Positions 35,711 through 48,914 of a stretch of 64,000 bases of DNA are shown here, one piece after another; positions within the stretch are counted from its first letter, which is position 1, and every line of letters starts with the position of its first letter. Location: NCBI RefSeq assembly GCF_047948215.1, contig NC_134458.1:137376536-137440535 (forward strand). The letters are read 5' to 3'. The translations under genes and the position numbers were made by a program. Source of the stretch: Lycorma delicatula (lineage: Eukaryota > Arthropoda > Insecta > Hemiptera > Fulgoridae). Under the pieces are notes generated by a model. The model made no database searches, was not told the origin of the DNA, and saw only the letters and a list, made by a program, of their open reading frames with translations.

Positions 35711-35879
35711 GAAGGTGATAATGAAGTCGTGGAGATTGATGAAACAAAAATCAGAAAGAGTAAATTCAACAATGGAAGATTAATAACAGTCGGTTTTTGG
35801 AGGAAGTGAGCAGTCCGTCAAACTTGAACCTGTTCAGGACGGATCAGCTGCTACTTTATTAGCACTGATAAACAAATAG
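35711..35879 (+). pseudogene. Merlin (IS1016/ISXO2-like) transposase fragment
   Basis: The frame EGDNEVVEIDETKIRKSKF followed by NNGRLITVGFW is the start of the ISXO2-like DDE domain, with the first catalytic Asp in the VEIDE box. After a one-base shift it continues GGSEQSVKLEPVQDGSAATL, matching the GGxERG to VPVEDRSAATLL region, then ends at TAG 35877-35879. About 55 of roughly 300 residues remain. No termini found. Confidence 0.8.
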
Positions 35880-38800
35880 ATCAATAGTCCATACAAAACA
35901 ATCTGTGCCTGGCACAGATGCACACACAAAAAATTCATCATTATTATAGCAAAAAGATAGTCAAATTTAAATACTTCTGTAGAATGACACTTCTTTCTTG
36001 TTTACTGACACAATGACTATAACATATGCAAAGATTATTGACTTTTGAATGCGCGTCATCTTTCTAAATAATTATCAGATACACAATCAAATAGAAAATT
36101 AAAATTTTTTAGACTAATCTCTTTTTATATCTATGTTAACTTTTATTTTCTATTATTCTAATATATATATAACAATTTCAGAGCCATTAAATAAAAAGAA
36201 CAAATTTAATAACTGATAAAAAATAAGCTTCAAAAAAGAAATTATATTGATTATACCATTGAGATAATATTTATTATTTAACTAGCTAAATACAACTTTT
36301 CCATTTGCTTACATCTGCTCTCTTACTCTAAGAATAAATTTTTTTTAATTTTATTCAGCAACGATGTCACTCTGGAATGTCATAACAATTGGGAAAGATA
36401 CTTTTGCAGAACATAACTTGCCTTATAGATAAATTATGTGAACAAAAAATTCATGAGGAGTCAGTATTTGAGAGACCCTTGCCTCAAAGAAATTATGCAA
36501 TCGTATTAAATTGAGTGTATTTACAAAATTAAGTCCACCATTTACATTTTAATTATTTTTTTAGTCCCTTAATACTGTACTTTTTTTTTTTTTTTGGTTT
36601 TGTATGATTTAATAAATTTCTAGAGTTAAAAAATACAGTAAGTATGTAATTAAGTAAAAAATCAGTAATGTGGTAATGAAAACCATTAGAACAAGCAAAG
36701 AGATTCAAATGTATTTTAGAATAAACAGCTTTTATATATTAAATTATGTAAATAACAACTGAAAAAATGAATTAGTTATTTAAGAAAACTGAATGAAATA
36801 AAAGTGAGCTAGAATAATAAAAACAAATGATACTACTTACATGATTACATATAACTATTATGTAAGTGGAGTGTGACAAATTTTTAACATTACATTATTG
36901 TCTTGGTACAGTACCTTACATGAGGGTATTATAAAAACTGTCAAAGTTAGAACAATGAAAAATTATTTTTCTACATCGGGAAAAGTATTGAAGAATACAG
37001 CCATCAAGTTAAAAATATCAAAAGCTAATGACCACATCGCAGTCAATGTCACTTAATTTAAAAGAGGAAAAAACATAAAAATAAGATTTATTTCATATTC
37101 TTTAATACACTTTCATTCTTGACCATTGTAAACAGAAATGGATCCTCCCAAAGCATTGGATCTTGAAAATAACACTCCCATATGTCAAAATTCATAAGAA
37201 TAGTTTTATAGATTAAAAATTCTTGTTTTTCAGTAGTTTTAGTATAAAACATGACTGATATTTACATAGAAATAAGAATTTTTATACAGGAGCTTCTGTT
37301 TATAGTTAGTACTTCAAATCCACTAATATGGACTAATTTTTGTTTACATTTTATATTAATAATTAAAATGTCTTGTTTAAAAAAAGTATATTTATTTGTA
37401 ATTATCATCCATTTATTCCAATAATATAAATAAGTTTCAAACAACTAATGCTCATTAACCAAAAATCAAAATATTTTTAATTTAACCGACAATTTCTATA
37501 ATACACCATATTTATCAAGAATAAACACATAAATTATAAGAAGTAATAGTTTTACAAATAAAATTAGTAATAAATATATATAAATACATACATACACAAG
37601 TGAATTTTTTACTTTTTTTAATTTTCACAAAATAAAAAGAATCATAAACTAGAATTAAAAAAAAAAAAAACAAAGAATAAAAAACTTATAAAATGATATA
37701 AAACATGATTTCCCCCATCTGAACACAATCAACAAAGACATCTGTAATTTAAAAAGAAAAATGCTTATTAAACAACAACTAAGCAGTGAAATAACTAAAT
37801 CTGAACAGCTGAGTGATATAAATACAAATACTCAAATGCAATTAGATTAACTTGTGTGTGGTGACATCAGAAGTACCATTTTAGATTAGTATACTATTAA
37901 TAGTTTTTTCCACAATACTTTATATTTCTGTTAGGATTATCATAATTGATTTGTCTTATTTGCTGCCCTTCCTATGGCAGAATGCTGATAGCGTTATTTC
38001 CTTCCTGTCACTCTAACGTTCTTAGTTGATGCATTTCAGAGTACTTTAGTGATAAATGTAATTTTGAGAATGTAGGTACTCCGAATGTTACTCAAATCAA
38101 TCTTATTAATTAATAATGTAAACATCAATCAAAATCTGCCCTACAATTTAACTTGCTTGACATCACCATTTCAGGTAGAAAATTTTCAGAAATTATAGTG
38201 TGAAAGAACTTATTTATTGTTCTTCCAAGGATCTAATTTATCCTAATTCATCAAATCATATTGATGCTTTATTTTCCCCTTCTTCACAAGTCCTACACAT
38301 GAGTTTTCTAATATAAACTCCTTACAAAAGTTTTCTTACTTTTATTTTCAATTTTATGTTTGTTATACATTTATACGAATTTTACTGTATATATTTTTTT
38401 CCTAATAATAATAAAAAAGTTAAAATATTAATAATTAACACCTTTTTCATTCATTGGAAATAATATTTCACTTTTAAAATTCATATCTCATAAGTAATAC
38501 TATTTAAAATGATTTAAGTAGTAATAACTATAATTTTATAAATTATTAATCAGTGCTTTAAAATATCCAATTAAAATGTAACAACTAACTGTATATAATT
38601 AAAATTATGTAAGTGCAAATATAATATTTTTAAATAGTAAAATTAGATTTTTTTACATGAGCAACAAATTCATTAAAGTATATAATAGTTAAAAATATTT
38701 AATGTATAATTTTTCATAAAATTTATAACTACTAATCAGAGTCTTTAACATCTAACAACAGGCACAAAAAGAAATTATATCTGAAATTTGTATAACAGAA

Positions 38801-41098
38801 AAATAAAAGTCAGTTTAATAATATATTTTAAAATTGGAATTACACATTAAAGTTGTATAATTAAAGCAAAACATGACAACTCTACCATCTCAAGATTACT
38901 AAGCAATAAACTGACTGTTTAATACCCATCATTTAATGTAAGCTAACTTTAGATACAAATCTTTTACTTGACTTAACCTTCAGAATATCTAAGATGTACC
39001 TAATACTGCTAAGTTAACATTTAATGCTCCAGTTTTCTTGATTACATTACATGTATTGTATTAATTAACAAATGCTGTAGTGATTCATTCATATTAAAGC
39101 TGGTTTCACAATGAAACAGCCATTTAAATTTTTTTTTCACAATTTTTGAGTTAATAAAATTCAGAGTAATTACAGATTTTCAATTCTTTTATTTCATTTT
39201 CAATTTCTTCTTTCACCAATGGTCCTAACAGTTGACAGAGAACTATTTCACAAACATCCATGACTTTAAATATATCTACTATTCTTCCATCACTTTTGAA
39301 GCATCAACAAAATTTCCTACAGTAGTTAGGTTTACAATGCTACTGTTGCTGTTCTGGCTTTATCCAGCCTCTTTATGTGACACTAACATCTAACTCTTCC
39401 AACATCTCAATTTTCCAAACTGCATTCAAATTAAATTATTCCTCCTTACAGTACAACTTTGTTTTTCCTGTTACAACTCAAAACATTTTCTTTACTGCCA
39501 ACAATCTGCTATCAAGATGCTTATTTATTGCTTATATTTTATACTAAACATCAAGACAGGTTTTAAATATTATTATTTGCATTTCAATGGTACTTTACTG
39601 CTACACATGACCCTTGAAAACAGTAAACTGATATGACTGTTCACATCCTTCATTTTATTTTATTCCTTTAATTTTTACATTACTGTAAATGCAAACTAAC
39701 CAACCTTCAACATGTTATATTTATTTTAATATTTATCTATTATCAGTTTTATTAACAACTTCTTTAATAATTGGGGCTTAATAAACACCACTGATCAGGA
39801 ATGATTGTCCTGGATCAACACAAAAAAACTAGCCTAACTGAATGGGTCTCCAACAAGAAAATTGCTTAATCAATTCTAAAGTGGCAACAAATTTTGCAAT
39901 ATATTTTTTAAAAACGATGTAAAATTTCTATCATTCAGATCACTACATAGGTTTACAAAAGATTATAAATTAAAATTCTAGCAATAGTCTATTATAATAA
40001 ATGGAATAACAACAAGATAAAATATATATAATTAAAAAATTGTATAATAAATATTTATATATTTCAGATGGATGCAGAGTTTTCCTTAAAAAGAATATAC
40101 ATAGCCCACTTCATTAATTAATCATAATCAATACTCCAATATGAATGAAACTAGATATCATTTGGCACATGAGTGAAAATATTTGGCCACGATTGACAAA
40201 TATATATATAAAAAAAAAGAATGAACAGAGTGCTATTAGAGCACTTATAGGCAAATAATTACTTCTTAAAATCATTAGCATAAAGGATACAACAATAATG
40301 CTAACCATGAGCAAAAGGCAGATAAATGTTTCACTGGTATCATTGTGGTAAAACATTCAAAATAGTTCAAAAAATCAATCAGAGAGTACATGAAGTGAAA
40401 CACAGAAATTAAATTTGTAAACTTTTTTGATAGAAAATATAGTAAAACGTTTTTAATATATGAAAGTTTAAGTAAAGATTTCTTCAATTTATTCATATTA
40501 TTTTAGTTAAAATACTAAATTAACTGACTGGTGACTGACCTACATCCGTCTGAGTTAAATAAGTTAAAAAAGAATTCTTAAATATTAAGACACAAAATAT
40601 AAAAACTCTTAGTACCTGGAATAAAAATTTTAGAAATCAATTTATTAAAATACAAATACTTCATTCATAAAAGAGCATTATCAAGAAGCTCAATAAATCT
40701 AATGTAATATGTAATATGAACTGCAAAATATCATTTTACAAGCTACAGTCACTAAATAAATACATCTCACAATGCTCAAAAAAAAAATCAGTACTATTAT
40801 GAATAATAATAAAATGATTAAAATTTCTAGTTAAGCTATAACAATATAAATAACATGGGCAAGAAAAAATAACATTATTTTTTCAATTCAAAATGCATAT
40901 CTAATAACACTTATTTTAAAACAAATAATAAATCTATATTAATGATCTAATTAAAAAGTTCAACAATTAAAAGGCTATAAAATGAATGTTAAATGGAAGA
41001 GGTAGTAGACTAAACAACTTATATATAAACAATATTTTAAAATTTAAACGATAAATAATTCTATACTTAAGCAATAATAACAATAATAAGATCAGTTG
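35880..41098. other. Long intergenic stretch downstream of Git
   Basis: 5.2 kb without a recognisable gene. It contains the unseen 3' untranslated region of Git (minus strand); the nearest AATAAA on that strand is at 40641-40646, about 450 bp past the stop codon. Only homopolymer runs and short TA tracts otherwise. Confidence 0.5.
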
Positions 41099-41287
41099 TC
41101 AGGTCCTTGTAGAGTGCCTTGATTCCTGAAATCTAGTCAATAACTGGCGTGTAGCTTTAGCCATATTATAAGCACATGTACGTACACGTTCAGAACTACC
41201 TTCTAAATTAGCACACTCTGCTTGTAGACGTACAGTAGTAGTATTTAACTGACGTAAGGCTAAACGGACAACTTCATCGGCTGGCTT
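41099..41287 (-). CDS. Git: Git, last coding exon (C-terminal half of FAT domain)
   Basis: 63 codons including TGA (41099-41101). Acceptor ttcag precedes AAGCCAGCC at 41287, phase 0. It encodes KPADEVVRLALRQLN, TVRLQAEC and TCAYNMAKATRQLLTRF, the second half of the four-helix focal-adhesion-targeting domain that binds paxillin LD motifs in GIT proteins (compare RLQSEC and CAYDIAKAAKQLV in mammalian GIT). The loop between TVRLQAEC and TCAYNMA is shorter than in mammals, and a short basic tail ends the protein. With the six exons upstream it continues one open frame without a break. Git joins PIX and PAK at adhesions and regulates Arf6. Confidence 0.95.
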   Translation of the reverse strand, partial: KPADEVVRLALRQLNTTTVRLQAECANLEGSSERVRTCAYNMAKATRQLLTRFQESRHSTRT

Positions 41288-43007
41288 CTGAAAATAAATG
41301 TAAAACTTCTTAAATACATATTAAATCAAATAAGAAAACCACTTTATTTGTCAAACTTAGTTTCTAAACAAACTGCATGCATGAGAGTGAAAAATTGGAG
41401 AGCATGGAAATTCACTTTGCAAGTAATTCAACTGTCCTACTGTTACTGCGTAGTCCATAATTATATGCAATGATAAAAATGTTAAATAAGGAATTTAATC
41501 GAACTAATTAGTTTCACCAAACCTAATGCACTTTTATGTATGTATGTGTGAATTCATTGTTTTTAATAGTTTAAAAATATTCTGTGAATATCTGAAAGTC
41601 CTTGATTACTGTTCACACTGTTATGCTGTTAGCATTTAATTTGAAAATAAAATCTGCGCACTTTGTCTACAGATGACATTTTCATTGAAAATCATTGATT
41701 CTTTTCTAAATTTTCTTATAGTTTTTTTTTTTTTTTGGAGACCAAACCAACTTTATGCTCACAAAATCACATTATACACATTGATCACAGATCCCTCTTA
41801 CATAAGCAATTTTTCTAATAATTTTGAATCTTATTGAAATTGCATTACACTCTACTTTACTTCGGTACGCATTAACAATCGAGTGCTTTTTCTCCAATGC
41901 TTAATGGTTCTCCATTTGTCTTCCAATTAATCATATTTTGATTATTTTCCTCTGCAGTCACTATAAGACATAACTAAGTAAACACTTGTCGTACAAAACA
42001 CAACATGTCAGTTAATTTTACTGGTTGGAAACAAGACTTGATATGGGAAGTAGTTTAGTGTCTATTAAGTGTCTAATAGCAGAGTAATGTGAAAGGCCCT
42101 TCAGCTAAAGATTGTCAGCAGGCATGACTCATTGAAATTATAACAAAGGATACTCACACAAAAATACACTCTTTACTTGCTTTTTCAGCGTGGTTTCAAT
42201 TTATTATAAATATACCACATATTATTAATGTACTGTAAACAGTTGAAATCATAATTCATAATTACCTGGAATATTTTATCAACTATTGTAATGGGAAGAA
42301 GCTTCCATAAAAAAGAAAGGGAGAAAACAAAGAAAGAATCTAGAAGTAACGATAAACATATCCTTTTTAGAAAAGGACTTACAGAAAAGCGTAGATGGTG
42401 TAAACAATGGGAGTTAATAAGCTTGAACAACCCAAAGAATGGATCAGGTACTGATACTTCAGAGCAGAAGATTTAAATACTGCTGGGACCAATGGAGTGA
42501 CAGTTATAAGTTCAAGTTAAGATCAGTTTGCGATAAAAGCGATTACGGTGTGTGGGAACAATTGGAGTAAGTGTTTAGTAACAAACAAGTGATGAGTGCA
42601 TCACAAGTACTTTATTTTGGACAGTGGTTAAAAACAAGAAGCTGTTCAGCGAGTTACTTGTGAACAGGAGTGAAAGTGACATTATTCTATCATTTATAAA
42701 TTGTAGATTTTTCAACTGTTAACTCATTATTAGTTAAAATGTTTAGTAAATCATAATAGTATTTTAGTATATATAATTAAACTAATTTTGTATTTAATTT
42801 GAATTGATATTTCGTATTAATTATTTAATAGTAATGAACTATATTTGTAAGAAATTCTATTGTGTGCTATCTCTCAATATCCTTGTCAAACCATGATCAC
42901 ACAATAAAATTAATAATCTGAATTTTAGGGAATAATTATAATTTTTTAGACACCATTTTAGACACCAAATTTGTCAGATCCATTTGCAATATCATAAACA
43001 AAATTAC
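41288..43007 (-). other. Git intron
   Basis: 1.7 kb, GT-AG. A GC-richer block around 42420-42680 with direct-repeat-free unique sequence looks unlike the rest and could be a solo LTR or MITE, but I could not define ends. Confidence 0.6.
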
Positions 43008-43187
43008 CTGAGGGAAAATAGCAGTTAATTCAGCAACAGCTACACGTATCCTTTCAGCGCACGGAACAAAACCATGTCTACTATCAGGTGATTGCATGGT
43101 TGACCATAATTCTTGAATACGTTTTGTAACCTGATCAGTTCTCTTAACAACCTCTTCTGATTGTGGCATAGATCCAACTGTGCTCAC
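43008..43187 (-). CDS. Git: Git exon, first half of FAT domain
   Basis: Exactly 60 codons, phase 0 at both ends; acceptor aacag at 43188-43190, donor gtaatt at 43006-43007. It encodes SEEVVKRTDQVTKRIQELW, then HGFVPCAERIRVAVAELTAI and FPQ. The FVPC-E-I--AV-E---LFP pattern is the signature of the GIT C-terminal domain. This is where paxillin and its relatives bind. Leading residues VSTVGSMPQ form the link to the coiled-coil portion. Confidence 0.96.
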
Positions 43188-43929
43188 CTGTTAACAAGTA
43201 TAAATAAGAACTATTCTATAAATAAGATCTTTTAAATTAACATACATAGAACAAACCTTGTTTAAAACTGAAAAAGATTTCACTAACCAAATATATATGT
43301 TAAAATATTTCATTTGTAATACATATTAATCAAAAACTACTCTTAAATTTTTTTAATAGTTATGTAATAGCTTCTTAACACATAGACCACAATTCTGTTG
43401 GTATAAAATAATCCTATACAATTTTAGTTAATCCTTTTGTAATGGTTTATATACGAGCTGTGTGAGAAAATTAATGAGATTGGTAATACAGCGAGCGATC
43501 TGGCAACACTGTGTCTACCGGTCTGTGCTAGACTGGTTTGTTCATCCCTTCTACATGCTCAGTACGAGTTCCAACTCCGTTCAGCCAACACACTATTTTT
43601 GACAGCGCCATCAGTGAAGTTATGTTTTTGTTGTGTGTTACGAAAATGGAGCATCAGAATTTAGAGCAACGTTGTGCAATCAAGTTTTGTGTTAAACTTG
43701 GGGAATCCGTGAGTGTGACCTTTGAAAAGTTGGAACAGGGCTATGGGGAACACTGCTTATCAAGAAGAGCACAAGTTTTCCGCTGGCACAAGTCATTTTT
43801 GGAAGGCCAAGAACAAGTTGAAGATCAACCTCGCTCAGGGAGACCTTCAACTTCAAAATCTGACGAAAAACATTGAGCGTGTGAGGGTTCTTGTGAGATC
43901 AGACCGTCGTTTAACAATAAGGATGATGA

Positions 43930-43956
43930 GTTCATCATCTCAATGAGATGATGAAC
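43930..43956. repeat. Palindrome, 13-bp arms, 1-nt centre, in the mariner frame
   Basis: gttcatcatctca (43930-43942), a, then its exact reverse complement (43944-43956). Removing seven codons here restores the continuous mariner reading RMMS-EQLNLN. Confidence 0.9.
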
Positions 43957-44291
43957 AGTTAAATTTAAACAATTTTACCGTACATCAAATTTTGACAGAT
44001 GATTTGGACATGCGAAAGGTTTGTGCGAAATTGGTGCCGAAAAACTTCACAACAGAACAGAAGGAAAATCGAAGAAACGTGTGCATTGATCTTCTTGAGA
44101 GGATTGACAATGACCAAGAATTCTTTAATCATGTGATCACAGGTGATTATCCAATCCTGGATATCTGAGGATGATCCTGAAACAAAGCGGCAAAGTGAAG
44201 AGTGGCACACTCCATCATCTCCTCGACCGAAAAAAATGTCAAGTGAGCAAATCAAAGATCAAAACCATGCTGATTTGCTTTTTTGACAGTA

Positions 44292-44308
44292 GGGGGGGGG
44301 GGGGGGGG
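44292..44308 (+). repeat. 17-G homopolymer in the mariner transposase
   Basis: Seventeen consecutive G replace the few G expected for the D-RGIV segment, shifting the frame before IVYKEFIPPG. The longest G run in the window. Confidence 0.92.
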
Positions 44309-46642
44309 TATCGTGTATAAAGAATTTATTCCTCCAGGCCAAACTGTCAACCAAGTGTTTTACAAAGGTGTCCTTGAAAGGCTCAGGAAAAGAATGATTC
44401 CCGTGAGACCAGACATTGCAGACAAGTGGATGTTTCATCATGACAATGCCCCGTGTCACATGGTCATTTCCATCATGGAATTTTTTACCTCAAAACGCAT
44501 TCCTAAGGTTCCTCAACTCCCCTATTCACCTGATTTGAGTCCTTGTGACTTTTTCCTTTTCCTGAAATTGAAATAAGTCATAAAAGGACGTCATTTTGGA
44601 ACTCTGGAGAACATTCAAAAGACTGTGACCGACCAGTTAAAAGCCCTACCAGTTGAAGCCTTTCAGCGCTGCTACCAGGAGGGGGAAGAACGACTCCGCC
44701 GGTGTATAGCTGCCCAAGGGAACTACTTTGAAGGAGATAAGATAATATTGTTTTTTGAAAAAATTAAAAACTAGTAAGTAAAAAGTCAGTCTCATTACTT
44801 TTCTCACACACCTCATATAAGAGGAAGTGTCTTACCAGTTAAGGAATATTACCAGAAGGAATTTAGTAACTTAAAATATGTTTACTTAATTGTATGCCTA
44901 TCCTACAAATTTTTCACCAAAAATAAAGTACAAATGTTTATAAAAATATGTGCACAAAATCAAAATGAACAATTACCTCTATCGAAATAAGTTAGCCAAG
45001 ATACTGGAATGAATTTGTTTTATGTACCTACGACTTATCTTTAGTATGAACATTTTCCTGTAATTTATTTTTAAATTACAAATATAATTATAAAAAGAGC
45101 AATTCAGTGAATTACTTGATGCAGTTTAAGTGTAATTCTGATGAATACTAGCAGTTACAAGAAACTGAATTTTATAAAAGTACGTAACTGAATGTTTGCT
45201 TATGTGGAATGGCATTTAGCATTACAACATACTAACAATTAAAGAAAACTTTCTTATTTTTTTAAAAGATAGAGAAATTTAGAATGGTACAATTAAAACT
45301 AGCAGAAGAACATACTTGGTCTGGTGTTTACTAAATTTATCATATTGTATCATATTAATATCATTTTTCTTAATACACAGGCTAATACAATGAGCTTAAA
45401 ATTTTATTGGTACTGAATTAGTGAATTACGCATCGTCATTATTAATACTGAAATACTGTAGGAATATTGGTAGTTATCAAGATAGAAAACAATCCCCCCA
45501 GTAATTATTAGCAAGAGCCAGTTCTTACTCATGTTTCAATGTTAGAATGCAGCAGGTTTTACTTTGCATCATGTCTATCCAATGTTGTTAAAATTTTTGT
45601 TTACGTTTTTTTGCGCTAATTTTTTGCCTTTAATCTTTGAATAAGATATGCCTTATTAAATAGAATACTATATGCTTTAGTTGAATTTTATCTAACCACT
45701 AAGTCACTTAAATTAGCTGAAGAAAACAAAGGAAAATCACCTAATTGAGAAGGGTAGACAAGGGAAGTTTGCGATAAAACATTTAGAGAAATAATGTCAT
45801 TTGATGGATTGTGTTATAAATTTAAGTAACAAAAGAAGTTTTTGTGTGCTAAAGGCTGTCACTAACATTACTTTTCGAGTTGAACTGTTCCAATAAGTTG
45901 ACACAGCATTTATCACACCTAAAGGCATCTTGACATGAAGTACTGCATGAATTAAAGTCTATCGTGTTAATTCGGTTCAGGAAATTAAAGATCATTATAA
46001 GATTCACTACAAAAACATTTTATGAATGATTTCTAGGCTGAACTGAACAAGGAGCACTGGATCATTTTCTCTTTAATCTTTGGATGAAGCATCATCTCAT
46101 TTATTGAAAACAGACCATGAATACTGACTGATGTACACCTGCATATCTTTAATGAATTTGCACTCCAACTGATCCATCAAGAACACATGTACAATTATTT
46201 TCAATGAGATTAGGTAACCTGCCACACAAACTCTATCTGGAGAACATGATGTTTTTACAGAAGAAATGATCATTAATATTTTGTAAGCCACCCAATCTTC
46301 AGATTTACCACCTAGTGATTTTTATCTTTGCAACTCATGAAAGTAGAACAATTATTACAGATAAACAAAACAAATATTACATTATTAAATTCTTCACACA
46401 ATAGTTATCAAGTTGCACTTACAAAAAAAATACATTTAGCCAGGTTTCCTATTCTTGAACAGTCTTGTTAGGCTGTAGCATTGATAACCAACTAAAAAAT
46501 CGTTAGAAAATAAAATTGGAAATAGAAGGAATATCTTTTAATTCCATTTACAGCCATAAAAAGATACATATGTAAAACAAAAAAATTCAAACATAACATC
46601 CTGCAGTAGAAAAGAAAAGGCAATGTTTTAAAACAACCATAC

Positions 46643-46792
46643 CTGATTTCTGACAGACTCCCTTGTCTCATACATAGAAACTGGCCTAATTGGTACAGTA
46701 CGAACATCTAACACAGGTTCAGTTTCTGTTTCAGAACTATGGCAATTGACCGCACTACGTAATTCCTTATTTTCCTGTGTAATTTTTTCGAT
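46643..46792 (-). CDS. Git: Git exon, end of coiled coil and SMYE linker
   Basis: 50 codons, phase 0 at both ends; acceptor ttctag, donor gtatgg. IEKITQENKELRSAV completes the coiled coil begun in the upstream exon with unbroken heptads, and PIRPVSMYETRESV matches the short SMYE segment found after the coiled coil in mammalian GIT. The coiled coil mediates dimerisation of GIT. The linker from here to the targeting domain is about 45 residues, much shorter than in mammalian GIT1. Confidence 0.93.
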
Positions 46793-47567
46793 CTAGAACA
46801 AAATGTAATAAGTCATAATATCTAAATTAATAATATAAGAAAGAACATTAAACATGAAGACAAATTTTCTACTACTGATATCATAAAAAAAGGTCTATTT
46901 CTCTTTATCTGTGAAAGAATCTATCATCATGCACTGGCAAAAACTCTGAATTGTGGACATCTCATCAATTTCATTAAATAATCAGTAATAACAAATCAAA
47001 ATGTACTTATTTTTTTTAAAATCAATTTCCTGTCTTAAATTAATAATACCAATTATAAATATTAGTTATCACCGTAATAATAAAGTGAGCTGTATGAGAA
47101 CTGATAAAAAAATACCAGCATTCATCAGGCTCTATTTAACTTTTTAGAGTAAATAAAGACAAAGACTGTTACATTAAATTTGTATAATTAACTTTTAGAA
47201 TAAAGATATAAAAATGTTTTTATACTTTATTTTGAAATTTCCTAACAGATTTTTGCAATTCTTTTAATCTTTTTGGTTATAAAATTAATATTACGTTGTT
47301 ATTGCTAAGGTTGACATTTGTAAATTTTTTAGTTATCTCACGAAGGGTTCTTTTTGGAAGGATTTTCTGTTTTCTTGGTTGCTAAGACTGATTTAAAAAT
47401 ATTTTGTATATCTCACGGTAAGGTGTATTTTTTAAAAGTTAACAAAAAAGTAGTCTAAAATGGCATTCTCATTCTATTCACACAAACATACATAAACACC
47501 AAATGCTTTGTTTTTCCTCCAAGTGTAAAAAGATACAGAAAAATAAACATACTTTACTATGTGCCCC

Positions 47568-47627
47568 GTAACAGAAGCTGGTGTTAGCATTATATCTGGA
47601 TATAATGCTAACACCAGCTACTGTTAC
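47568..47627. repeat. Hairpin, 28-bp arms with one mismatch, 4-nt loop
   Basis: The inner 20 bp agctggtgttagcattatat (47576-47595) pairs perfectly with 47600-47619 across the loop ctgg. The outer gtaacag/ctgttac extends it past a single A-A mismatch. Confidence 0.93.
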
Positions 47628-48914
47628 TGTATTTAGTCAAGCTGTTTGTTGCCTTTCTACTAAGCTTTTTTTGAGAGAACATTATTTTTCTCTGATTCAT
47701 ATGTGTAGTTCATTCAGCCCCCACTTATAATATCTAATGTAAACAGTAATTACACGTACAAAACATTCGCAGCTTTGAGGCAAGTGTCAGAAATAACTGA
47801 ACACTAGAAATTCTTTCACAGCTTCATTACGTGATAACTGTCAAAAATAAATACATAACTGTTGACAATTTTAACATTGATGATATGACAGAAAAATGAC
47901 GATTTTAACTTATGATGTCATTATGGAAAAAATCCAAGATAACTATAAACTGTTGGCAATTTAAATACAGAGATTTAGAATTGTAAAAAATTTATGGATT
48001 CCTATCACTGCCAATATACTTCTGTTGCTGAGCCATAATCATTGATTTGCTAACTTGAAAAATGGAACATTTGACTAAGCTTAGTTGAGAAGGAAAGAAA
48101 ATAAAATATTTTTTTTAAAAAAATGAACCATAAACCAACAAAATTAAATTTTTCATGTACTAAATCCATATTGCTTATTGAACTAATTCATTGTGTAGAA
48201 CAGTTTTTAAATTGTCTATTAGATATAATATTATATATAAGAGTAAATAAACAAATATACTTTTTTCTCTTTTATCATTCACTTTACTTCACTCTTACAT
48301 TTAATTTTATTACTCTTGTGTTATTTCATTAACAAAAAATTTGATTGACTTAAAACAGGGTGAAATCACATCATATTAGGCTAAGTCACATTAGGCTCAA
48401 TGTTGATAAAAGCATTCTATGGAGTATGTTAAAAAAAAAACCGTAAAGTTTTTATCATATAAATATGATATTCATCAATTAGGATATTATTTATTATTTA
48501 TGGACATACTTACTTAATATTGATTTATTATATGTCACACTCCCATATTACCTTCACTGAAAATTACACAATAGCTTAGAGCAAACAGTTTAAAAATAAT
48601 GCCATAACAGGAAAATAATGGAATTATTTGATTCACTGAAATTAAGACATCCGTCATCTTGGATATAGTAGTAAAAAAAACCACTGTAAAGTAGAAACAT
48701 GAGTATGTGTTTGTAAAATGGAAACTGCTTGGGTCACCTACCACAAATCTTCATTTCATTAATAAACCACAACAATTCTTTACTCTGTATATATTACATG
48801 AGCCATTTCAGGCTCAGGTTTGAACTGGAATCCTTGTCTGAAGTTACAAGTAACTTGAAAGTTCTCTTTTAAAAATCATAAATTCAATCTTTTCACTACA
48901 TTTCATCTACAGCA

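Larger units (their letters stand above)
43646..44774 (+). pseudogene. Mariner DD34D transposase pseudogene
   Basis: The start MEHQNLEQRCAIKFCVKLG opens the HTH part, with FRWHKSFLEGQEQVEDQPRS and GRPSTSKSDE. FNHVITGD, then a stop, carries the first catalytic Asp. MFHHDNAPCHM has the second, and YSPDLSPCDFF has the third exactly 34 residues later, the DD34D spacing of mariners. RRCIAAQGNYFEGDK is the usual C-terminus. Breaks: one extra A in GAAAAAC near 43870; a 21-nt palindromic insertion with TGA near 43933-43953; a stop after ITGD; a 17-G run at 44292-44308; a stop after FLKLK. Otherwise well preserved, hence a fairly young copy. Confidence 0.93.
43454..44815 (+). mobile_element. Mariner with about 30-bp inverted termini, TA target
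   Basis: The left terminus cgagctgtgtgagaaaatta and the inverted right terminus tgaggtgtgtgagaaaagta match at about 27 of 30 positions and are flanked by TA (43452-43453, 44816-44817). At 1,362 bp the element is full-length. It lies antisense to Git within an intron and so should be spliced out. Confidence 0.93.
43188..46642 (-). other. Git intron carrying a mariner
   Basis: 3.5 kb. The only structured part is the mariner at 43454-44815; the rest is AT-rich. Confidence 0.7.

Noticed and set aside
39158..39304. Minus-strand frame with DGRIVDIFKVMDVCEIVLCQ
   Set aside because: Protein-like but only about 48 codons; no homologue recognised, no splice context.
42290..42476. Lys-rich 61-codon plus-strand frame in a Git intron
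   Set aside because: No conserved motif; antisense to Git and low complexity.
42420..42700. Solo LTR in a Git intron
   Set aside because: Composition is suggestive but no TG...CA ends, target duplication or primer-binding site could be fixed.
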